Source of the DNA: Chiridota heheva
Taxonomy: Eukaryota; Echinodermata; Holothuroidea; Apodida; Chiridotidae
Assembly (NCBI GenBank): GCA_020152595.1
Contig: JAIGNY010001609.1
Span: forward strand, 62,001 to 126,000
Direction: 5' to 3'
Length of the DNA stretch: 64,000 nt
The notes beneath the pieces were generated by a model. It had not been told where the DNA came from, ran no database searches, and saw nothing but the letters and a program-made list of their open reading frames with translations. Shown here one piece after another: positions 13,501-25,500 of this stretch. Both the position numbers and the translations under genes were made by a program. Position 1 is the stretch's first letter; the number at the start of each line of letters is the position of its first letter.

Positions 13501-16500
13501 CCACACCTCAATTTAAACCTCCCCATCGCACAACCCAATTTAAACCTCCCCATCGCACAACTCAATTTAGACCTCCCCATCGCGCAACTCAAATTAAACC
13601 TCCCCATTCCACACCTCAATTTAAACCTCCCCATCGCACAACTCAATTTAAACCTCCCCACCGCACAACTCAATTCAAACCTCCCCATCGCACACCTCAA
13701 TTTAAATCTCCCCATCGCACAACTCAATTTAGACCTCCCCATCGCACAACTCAAATCAAACCTCCCCATCGCACACCTCAAATTAGACCTCCCCATCGCA
13801 CAACTCAAATTAAACCTCCCCATCCCACACCTCAATTTAACCCTCCCCATCGCACAACTCAATTTAAACCTCCCCATCGCACAACTCAATTTAAACCTCC
13901 CCATCGCACAACTCGAACCAAACCTCCCAATCGCACAACTCAATTTAAACCTCCCCATCGCACAACTCAATTTAAACCTCCCCACCGCACAACTCAATTC
14001 AAACCTCCCCATCGCACACCTCAATTTAAACCTCCCCATCGCACAACTTAATTTAGACCTCCCCATCGCACAACTCAAATCAAACCTCCCCATCGCACAC
14101 CTCAATTTAAACATCCCCATCGCACAACTCAATTCAAACCTCCCCATCGCACAACTCAAATTAGACCTCCCCATCGCACAACTCAAAAATTAAACCTCCC
14201 CATCCCACACCTCAATTTATACCTCCCCATTGCACAACTCAATTCAAACCTCCCCATTGCACAACTCAATTTAGACCTCCCCATCGCACACCTCAATTTA
14301 AACCTTCCCATCGCACAACTCAATTTAAACCTCCCCATCGCACAACTTAATTTAAACCTCCCCATCGCACAACTCAATTTAAACCTCCCCATCGCACAAC
14401 TCAATTTAAACCTCCCCATTGCACAACTCAATTTAAACCACCACATTGCACCTACCCTTACCTACATGCTAAACCATTTTTTATTTCATATTTGAAAGAC
14501 ATACATATAATAAATATTTATGACATCACACAGCTCAGCAAAATCATTTTTAAAAATGATACGTTTCATACTGCTTTAAAATTCCATATTCAGTTCTCAT
14601 AAAATGATACTTTTCAAGAATAAAGGTCTGATATAGTATTATTGTAGAGATGAAAATACAACACAACCCAACAAAATCACCAATCACTACTGCAGAAGTG
14701 ATGTTACTAGTATAATACATCAAGCAATGTTCTTGAGACCGGTTTCCCTCTTTAATTGTAAGATTTCAGGCCTTTTCAACTCAAATAAAACATCGCCATC
14801 CCACCTACCATCCATCTTCTATCCCCCATCTATTCTACCATCTTCATCGACTTAACCACTGGAGATTTCTATTCTCCCTTACAATCGCTTGAGCTTTCTC
14901 CCTTACAATCATTTGCAACATCTGGCGGCCTTCTCAACAACACCCTGATTAAACCAGGTCAATATTTCTCAGCATTTAGTCTTTATACTCCTTAGCCAGT
15001 CCCTCCATACGCAACCATATATAACAATAAATAAAAAAACTAATAATTAACCACTTACCAGATATCCCTAGTTACTTACTTACTTAGATTACTTAGTTAC
15101 AACCTAATTCTGTCTTGCACAAAATGTAATTAAATTTCCTTCAGCTCAAACAAATAACACACAAAAATCCTCCCTTTGATAAAAGTGGATTCTTCCTGTA
15201 TAGCCAGCTACACAAAGTAATTGAATTTTCACTGGGGAAATTGCTGAACTGTTTGACCAATCAGAGCTCAGCATCTGTAATTAGATGTAGCATTACTTTG
15301 GATAATTCACTTCCCTGTGTGTGTGATTAGTATATTACCACAGGGAGTTCAGTGCTGGAGTTAGCGTGATACAGTTCAGTAATTTGAAATGATTTTGCTT
15401 GCAGAAATACCAGTGTTGAGTTAAGGGCCTTTGTTGTGAATTACTCTACAGTGCAAGTTGTGCAGTGTGGAAATGGACAGGAGATATCATTCAAATCAGG
15501 GAATTGTTGAAGTCATGTGCTTTCGTTTGTACTTCACTTAATTCTGTTTAGTTTGTCAGGAACTATTTCTAAGTCAAGGAAAGTTATTTCCAAATATTTC
15601 CGAAACATGACTTGTCTTCTTTAAACAGCTTAAATAGTTTTTGTTTGTTTTTTTCTTTCTGTGTGGAACAATCAAATGGATTTTCAGTATAATTGCTGTC
15701 TGTGTGGTGATGGAAACTGCTTCAAATGAAAACACATTCAACTTAAAACTCCATAATAATGTTTATCTAATATAAAACAGGATTTCTTAAAATCACTTTT
15801 TAATGACATTTTCATTGAGATACTATATGGAGCATTGTAGTATTCATCATGTAATAAGCTACAAAATCTATTCACAATTTGAATTAAATTTGAAGCTCCA
15901 TGGCAGAAGAGTTAGACAATATTTTATTACTGATTCAAATGTTCTACGAAAAAAACTACTTAGTGAGGAGCAGAATATGTTATGGTTTATTTCAGCATAA
16001 CTGCAAACTTATCGGTTACCGAGAAAGAAATTTCTCATTAATAGGTTTTGATTATCTTAAAATTTGGAAGAATGTATTTTAGACACATTCAAAAGAATTA
16101 TACATTTAATACAATTATGTTTCTTACCGTGAGAACCATTCAGAGATTTAGTGAGAAATAAAGAACATTGAGGATTTAAATTAGGGGGGTGACTCATTTG
16201 CAAAATGGATGAAAATGAAGACATCAAATTTGTAACTGTTCCTGATGAGGAAGTGCCACCTGAAGGGGACATTGCGATGGTATCGCAGTACCAAAAGCGA
16301 CTTCGGATGCCAAGAATCTTCGGATATTATTACCTTCTTGACTGCAACAATCCAGCAAAGCAATCACTGAGGGCGGTATGCAAGATATGTGACACAACCA
16401 TATGCTACTCGAAACGGGCAACATCCAACCTTATAACACACTTGAGGGTAATTTATATTTTTAGTTTAAAGGTATACAGACAGGAAGTTCTTGGCTACAT

Positions 16501-19500
16501 TAGCTAAATTGCTTTAAAATCTTAATAAAGTCTTTATGTATTCTATCATATTTTGTCCTGCAATTTTGTGGCATAAAAACCATGGGATATGTCAAAAAAG
16601 TAGTAAAAATGAATTTAGGAGGGTATTTATAATATACCACCTGAAGAAAGTTTGAAGAAAATTTGTGTATATAGTGAACAAATTAAATAAACTTTCTTTC
16701 AAATACATATAAAGACTGAGGAATCTGACTGTGACATCGCAACTAGTCTGATTTCAGTCGTTTCTACAGAAATGATATCAAACTTTAAATTTTAATATCT
16801 CTTAACGGAAATAAGATTTTCCAATGCTTTCTTCACCATTTTGTTTCTTTTGAAGTATCTTTCATATAAGATGGATATGCTTTTCCACTAAACATGACTT
16901 GTCCTTCTCCTTAAAAAAATTTGTTCCAGCAAATCATAACCACAAACTTACTGTAGCAAATAGTGAGACCACTTTATCTTAATCAAAATAACCACACAAT
17001 AAGGACTTCATCCATTGCTAATATAATACTCAGCCAACTTCCACAACTAAGGTTTTCATAATAAAGAAAATAAAGAGGACAAATCTGACCCGACCTGGTT
17101 ATGTATCAGGTTGGGTCTGACTGTTTGAAACTTTAAGAAGCAGAACAACTAATGACTAATCCTTTGATTTTATGAGAGTTGCAAAAATTTCATTAAAATC
17201 AATTCAAAATGTGACTATTTTACAGCGTTTTAAACTTTCATACATCAATATGCATTTTTATGCAAATTTTTTCTGTAATACATGGTGGTGCCTGTCTTTG
17301 TTTGTTTTTATTGTAAATCATTTTGCTTTTTTATTGTTAGATTTTTAATTGCAGCAGAAATCCCATCATTTCCAGTGACTTTTCCCCCAATTATTTTTAA
17401 GTGAACATGTGTTATCACGTTACCTAATTATCCCCCTTCCCCCAATATTGTTATTACATGTCACCAATATTTTGAATGCTCCGCCGCCCCTGGTATACAT
17501 CACAAATTACTAATTTACCTGGCTGAGCTTTCAAAGCCCAGTAAACTTGTTACCAATTTTTATGAAAGATTTTTGCTACTTTCATGCTTTTAACATTTGA
17601 ATTATAAAAGAACTTAGGTCTAATTTTGCTTCCATAGGTCCATATACCTCAACGATCGCCTTTTGAATCATTTTTCAAATATTTATCCATCTTTTACTGA
17701 TTTACATATGTCACTCGTTCCATCAAACATTGCAATTTTGTAACAAAATATTGATGCAACACCAAGCATGACAAGAGATAAATGTAGACATGTTTTAAAG
17801 CTTTTGTCAAGCACTATTGATTTACACCACCCTCAACAAACTGCAAAGCATCTTTGATATACGTCAAGGCCAATCAAATGAATACGAGATAAAATTTCAA
17901 TTAAGAATATAATTCTATAAAAATGATTTTATTACCTCGAGGATGACTCATTAATTTGTTTCATAGTGACAACTGTTGTACAATGGTATATGTTTCTCAA
18001 TGCCACTAAAACATGTTACAGGTATAGTGCATCTTGGCAAAGGATTCATTTTCATGAATTATATTTTGCCCTGGAGCAAAAGTCTATTTTAAGAAGTGAA
18101 TGTAAACATATGGCAATTTTTCCAGGTCGCTTATATTGCTTATTCCAGGTCACCCATTTAATTAGAAGTGGATCTTAACACTACGTAAGACAAAATGGAA
18201 TACAATCACAAAACAATTACACAAACAAAAATTGAAAATAGTCAAACTGTCAATTATTGTTTGGGAGAGGGCCTGAAAATGTCTCATTGTATTGTATTGT
18301 CTCATGTAATATATTAGGAAATGGAAGCTATCAAAATCTCAAATCTGAATGTTGAAGCCAAATTTTAATTAAAAATGCTCAAATTTATGTAAGAAAGTAC
18401 CAGAAGCATAACAAAATTAGTATAAGGAAATATAAAACTGTATCAAAATACCAAAAGTACAAAAATACTGAATATGGTGACACTGGTTATCATTAACTCC
18501 TGTCCGACTGCAGACCCCTAGCTTGATTTAAAAAGGGGCAGGGTGCTAGACTTGTTAAGGGGCACATTAATGTGCACGCGAAGCGCTGCATGTTTTCGGC
18601 ATGGAGTCCAGAGGATCAATCCCATGGTGAAGAAGCTCTGGGATTTTAGCTATATTCATACCTCAGAATGAAACTATTTTAATTGACAAGGACCATTCAT
18701 GAGCCAAACAGGACAATTGCTTACTATGCTACCCTTCTGTGTTCTGTATCCATGTAAGGTATTTCATTTATGAGGTCAATTAAGATTATTAAGTTTAAAA
18801 AAATAATAATCTACAAAAGAATAAATATATATGTATTCTCATTGGGGCAGGGTGGACCCCAGGGGGGCAGAACGGACCCCCAGGGGGCAGGGTGAATCCG
18901 GGGGAATAGTGGATCTCCAGTGGGCAGGGTAGACCCCAGGGGGCAGGGTGAATCCGGGAGAATAGTGGATCCCCAGTGGGCAGGGGAGACCCCCAGGGGG
19001 CAGGGCGGCCCCCAGGGGGGCAGGGCGGGCCCACGGAGGGAAGTGCGGGCTGCCCCTGTAAAACAGCAAAGCTAGGGGTCTGGACTGGAATTCAGTGTAC
19101 GTAGCGTATGCTACCATTCTGAGTTCAGTCCAACAGGGGTTTTCGTTAACTCCTATCAGACTGGATTCCGGTGAAGCGCATGCTTTTTACAGATATCCCA
19201 CTACAACATTCTTGATTCTTCATTTCATTCCTCTCCTTATTCCAATGCACCCCCTCCCTCCGTCCCCTTCCTCCCCTGCATTAATCATGCTTTCTTTGTC
19301 CCATGAATAATCTTTCATGGGTTTCAAATAAATACTTGTGGAAATACTTTGTGATATCTTGCACTGTTCACACTAGGAATTGAAATTTGGGGGGAATTAT
19401 TGGTCTGATTGACTAATATGTGCAGAGTTTTACATGTCATGTGCTAAAGCAATAGGAAATTCTCCCCTATGCAATATTTTTAAGGGGAAGCCTAATAAAA

Positions 19501-22500
19501 TAGGGGGAATCCCTCTCACTAATGTGAACACTAATATCTTGTCATAACCAGCATTCAACTTTTCCAACAACTTTTTACACTTATCTATTTTCACAGAGGA
19601 AGCATCTGCCGACATATGCGGAGTATGCTGGGCTTCCCCCTCAACCCTACTACCTGGATGATGGATTCGTCCCAAACGGTTCTATAGAACAATCTCCGGA
19701 GAGCAATGGGGAATCAGTTTACTTTCAGCTTTCAGAGGGAATACGCCATCAAAGTCAACCAATGGCAGAGTTCCTGACAAATGACTATCAGTCTGTGGCT
19801 TCCACAATGTCGGTAGCATACACCCGTCCTTCTCAACCAATCACAAATGTTGTAACGTGCAATCCCTTAGCCCCCATTGGTCAGGGAAGTTTGACACCTC
19901 ACATAGTGAATGTTAAAGGAATGCAGCATTCTCTTCATAACATCTCATGGGAGCAGGATCCACGGCAGTACCCACCATCACATCAAAGTAATTCCAACAG
20001 TTCTGTGAATCGTATCATGCCGATGTCCCATTTATCCTACCCTTCAAACTCTTCTAAAGTCTCACAAAGCAACAGTTGCGAGCAACCTAAAATACAATCA
20101 ACACAATCGATGCACAGTAATAATGACTCCATTGAAGACTCATTAATAAACCTGTTCGCTAATCATGCCTGCCCGCTTTCCGTGTTGAGCAGCATCCACT
20201 TCCATGCCTTTGTGAAGGCCCTCAGTCCTTCCTTTCTCTTACCAACAGTACAATCTTTCAAGCAAATTCTTCTTCCTCAGAAAGTAAACCAAATGAAAGC
20301 CCAACTTGTTGAAAAACTTGACGCAGTAAACAGTGTGTGTCTAATTCTCACAAAATGGCGTCTTCAGTCTAAGCAGGTTATTATCACCATTTCTGCCCAA
20401 TTTTTGAAGGATTGGATCAACCAAAGTCACCTTCTCCTCTGCAAACGACTGGAAGATGAACCTTCGATTGATGACCTAGATAATTTTCTCGAAAATACAA
20501 AATCAGAGTTTAATATTCAAGAGAAAATAACCGTGACTGTGTTTGAAGAAAGAACGGCTGATTGTGACAACAAACCATTCAATCTCCCGGGCTTTGTTGA
20601 CACTGATTCAGTTCTCGCCAGTGAGGGTCAATCAACCGAAGGCACAGCAGGTGTCGTTGCAGTCCACAAGAATGAAACAGACAAAGAAACAAATTTAAAC
20701 ATATTCGAACAACAGCTGAACAAATGCATTGAGGCTGCCGTTGCTGATGTCAGTCAAATAGCTGTGGTGACTTCTAGAATAGTATCATCGACACACGTCA
20801 AAACTTCCGAAGCTGCTGATAATGCGGAATTTCAAAATAAAGACTCTCTGAATTGTAAAGATAACATCAGAGGTTGGAATAAGCAGCTGAAGTATCTTAA
20901 GAAGATTGTCACTAAGGGGGGAGATACAGATAACGACACTTCCGCTGTGAGTTCATTCGATCAAAAAGTTGTTGCGGAGTTATGTGAAGTACTGGAGCCA
21001 TTTGAAGAAGCAATTGACTACCTTCAGGATCATGTCACTGTTGTCCCTGTCAGTTTTGTTATTCCGTGCATCCGTGGTCTTCAGCATCATCTGTCCACTA
21101 TTAGCCAAGGTGAAACCCAACATTTCTTTTATCAGCTGAAAGGTCACCTGATCAAAATCATGTCCAAGTTTGAAAGCAACCCAATTTGTCAAGTGGCAGC
21201 TATTCTTGATCCTCGTTTTAAGAATACTTGGTGTAGCCAAAACGAGGCTTCTGCCTTGAAAAACTCGCTTCTCCAGAGAATGACAGAAATCGCCAATAAA
21301 GAGAATGTCTCTTCGGCAGCCAAAAGACAAAAACTGGCATCGAAGAGTTCTTCCAGCAAGCTGTTTGACCTGATGGGTAAATCATCGCAGCAACAAACAG
21401 AAAACTCAAGTTGCCTTGAAGAAATAACAAATTACCTCTGCTTGCCTTGCACCAATAATGACACCGATCCACTGCTGTATTGGAAAACACATGCCGAAGA
21501 ATTCCCTATACTTTCTCTTCTTGCCAGTGCTGTCTTATGCGTCCCCGCTGCTTTGAACTACTCTAAACAAAATCCATTTCAATTTGAGGCAAACGAAATC
21601 AGCAATGTATCATCTGATTTATTGGATACTTTTACCTTCATTAAGAATAATTATCATGTTTTATGATTGGTTGAATGTTGTATAGATTAGAATTAAGGCT
21701 TAACAATTCCCATACTCATCAACCCGGCCAAGTAAAATTAATATTCTTGTGCAATACAGGCAGACAAAGCATAATGAAAATATATGTTCGGGCAATCCAA
21801 ATATTCCACATAAATCAATAATAAATAATGCCTCAAACTATGCTTTAAAGAGGGCATTGACATGGGTTTTCATATTACTCTCACTTGATTATTTGGACAA
21901 TTTCATTAGTTGTTGTGCTCCCTAAAATTTCAAACAGTCCGACCCGACCTGATAAATAAGCAGGTCAGGTCAGATTTTTCCTCTTTATTTTTTTTATGCT
22001 GAAAACCACAAGTAATTAGAATCAAATTCCCTTATCAATGGCCCCATTGTATTCATTCTCCTGGTTGATCAGTTATTCTAAGTAAGATAATTGGTCTCAT
22101 TATTTGCTACAGTAAGTTTGTGGTCATAATTAACTGGAACAAATTTGTAAGGAAAAGAACAAGTCATGTGATATAGAATTATTCCAAAATTGGTGTTGGT
22201 TGTAATAGCAGAAATTGAAGGAAAAAGCAAATAGAGTATTCGCTCTCGTCAGCTCAAGTTCTTGCTCGTAAAATTGGTGAATTTGTAATGACGTCACTCC
22301 CAGAACAAAATTTCTTGCGACACTTTGACATCACGCATACAACATAGTGTTATTGTGTGTTCCTTGAAATTTAACGTATTCACACTAGGAGTAGAGCGAT
22401 TTTTCAACAATACATTTCTTACCAAGCTGCTATTATTTTCTTAAATAGATATCTAAATAGGTGATCTCTTTAAATTTCATGAAAATATATCAACCTGTTT

Positions 22501-25500
22501 CGAAATGCCATAATGATGTAGGCCTAAGTCTTGTAAGGCCTAACACTGAAACTTGCACTGTACAGTAAGTTCATAGAGTTGGCTTTGCTTTTAAATTTTG
22601 TATTGTATTTCACATTTCACGTGATATCATAATGTATACATTATTGTCATAAAATTAAATGTAGAAAAAATGATCACGATGTATGAGTTCTTACAAAAGA
22701 AATCATTGGTTGAAACCAAATTACGTTCCGAATTTTCCCTGCTCAGCAGCAGCCTAACATAGTAAATTCTAATACAAAACCTTTTGTTCAAATTACCTAC
22801 TGTATTGACTCGGTACATTGATTTGTTCCAAAATGAAATTTTAAGTTACAAATTTTACGAGCTTTCAAAGTTTTGACTCAACTTGTAATTATTGCAAACA
22901 TTGTCATCTATATTAAAAACATTTATCAACATCAGAAAACACCTGATATATCTTCTGAAGAAGAGGAATTGCAATGCAAAGGAGAAAATTTGCTTATGGA
23001 ATTTGCACTGTATTTGTATGTTTGCTGATGAATCGTTCTGGGAGCAATGTCACACAGTCACCCAGCAGTTTTCAATTCCCTGGTCCAGAAGTGTTGATTA
23101 CTTGATTAGTTTCTATTTTTTTCATGCAAATGGTTTCTTATCAGGACTTTTGATGGGATACCATGTATTTGATATTAATGAACTATGCAAAATTGTTTTA
23201 AGCTCAATTCTTATTTTTTGGTGTCATGCCCTCCTTAAATGACTAGTGACATGTAGAACAATTTTGTACCTGATTTTCAAGGAGAATGAATATTTAGTTC
23301 TGAGTACAACAGTCCTTTAATTTTGTGAAAAGGAGTCTTTGGTCTTTAAGTTTTTGGCCAACCAAAGTTCTAAGATTTTAAGTATATGTGATGCAGGGCT
23401 CAGGATAGGAAACTTTAAAACCTGCTCTTTTTTCGTGTGTTTTTTTAGTAGCAGGTAAAAAAAAAAAAAATCACCTGTTTCTTCTTATTTTCACCTGCTT
23501 TATTTTGTTTCTATTAAATATCTTACAAATATGTATATTTAATAAACAATTTCATCAGAAAATAAAGAAATACATGGAGAACCTCACTACATCATTTGTT
23601 CTATCTGATTTTTGGTCTTCTTTTGACCTGCTATTGGGCCATTCTGCAGTCCGTCACATAATTCACAGACTGCGGAATGGTCCTAGCAGATTTCTGGGAG
23701 ACCCCAGGGATCTGCTAGGGCCATTCCGCAGTCAGTCACGTAATTCACAGACTGCAAAATGGCCCTATTGTATATTTTGCTAATAACATTCAATGTATTT
23801 ATTTATCACCTGCTGGTAGAAAACATGGCCTGCGTTTTGACATGTCGCAGGCCACTATCCCAAGCCTTGATGTGATGTACTAAATCGAAAGCAGCTCATT
23901 GAACTTTATGTGATTCAACAAACACCTGACAATTATTTATATTTGATTTTTGGAAAGCATACTTGGAAAGCATACATATCCGACTAGCACAGAACATCAA
24001 TTTTGTGTTTGGTTTTAAATTTAAAAATATGAAATTCTAAGATGTTTTCATAGAATGCAAAATCTGTGATGTACTAAGTCACAGGTGGCCCAAGGAACTT
24101 TTATCTCATGCAATAAACATCTGACAATTTCTCTGTTTGATTTCTTGGAAAGAAACTACATTGTTGTTATGTTTTGTCCTCTAATTGCCAAACACTAGGC
24201 AATGGAACCAATAGGCAGAGTTGGAATTAAATACAAAATTTTCCACGGTTCTGAATAAAGGTGACGAAAATCTTCCCACCAAAAATTGTGAAAGAAATAA
24301 TATTAATGTAGTGAATCTATCTTTGTATGCTTCCCTCTTTCCAAATTCAATGTACTGTTCATTGCACAATTACATGTTGCATGCTTTTAGAGCATATATT
24401 TACCACATATACTGTTTGCGTACTCAAAAATCTACAAAATAAAACAATTCCTGTTTTCCCGCGGTTATACTATTTATTGCACAATTACATGGGAGATGTT
24501 TTGGAGCATATATTTAGCACATATACTGTTGCTTGCTCAAAGAATAGACATTCTTTTTAAATGAAAATTTCTTTCCATGAATTCCCGTTTTTCCGTGGTT
24601 ATAACTGCTGGAACCGTAGATTTGTTTTCCAGGTCTGCTGCACCTTTCCTAAGGTATATGTTTTGACCCAATCCAGGATCCACCACTGAGCATAAAAATC
24701 TTATTGGACAGCACATAAATTTTCATTTCATTCATTTAGTTTCTGAATTATGTCTGATCAAATGTTTGGTAGGTAGTTTTAATTAGTATTTGACATCCCT
24801 GTCTCGACGGCTAAGGTTATATAGAGTGTCCACTGCTATTTGATTAATCAGTTGTGAAGCACTGGTGAATGAAAACCACCAAGGGATTAAAGCAGGGACC
24901 TCTAGCATGCCAACCTGATGCTACAAATGCTAGATCATGGGGTTATGAAATACTGAAGATTTTAGAATTAAGGTTTAAGTGTTATTCATTAGATTTCTTT
25001 TATCAAATTCAGCAGTTTGAAGACCATCAGGACACCTTTTGACATGTGTATAAGCAAATTAAAAATAATCAGGTGTACTACTAACTGTACTATTGCTTTA
25101 AGTTAGAGATAAAAAAAAGGTTACGAAATGAAAAAAGAAATTGGCGATGTGTAAAAGTAATAGACATAGTATGTGGGGTGATTAAGCCTGGGACAGCAAG
25201 ACAACAGGACTTGCAAGACGACAGGACTTGCAAGAAGACAGGACTTGCAAGACAACAGGACTTGCAAGACGACAGGACTTGCAAGACGACAGGACTTGCA
25301 AGACGACAGGACTTGCAAGACGACAGGACTTGCAAGACGACAGGACTTGCAAGACGACTGGACTTGCAAGACGACAGGACTTGCAAGACGACAGGACTTG
25401 CAAGACGCCAGGACTTGCAAGACGACAGGACTTGCAAGACGACAGGACTTGCAAGACGACAGGACTTGCAAGACGACAGGACTTGCAAGACGACAGGACT

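Noticed and set aside
13017..14186. 389-codon open frame of [13 protein letters not shown] repeats as a protein gene
   Set aside because: The unit is a 27-bp minisatellite with a period divisible by three; there are no splice sites, promoter or non-repetitive coding flanks.
18795..19117. Proline-rich protein on the minus strand
   Set aside because: The frames come from the G-rich minisatellite inside an inverted-repeat-bounded segment.
22892..23242. 116-codon frame on the plus strand downstream of the ZBED-type gene
   Set aside because: No domain, no splice context and AT-rich composition; not separable from chance.
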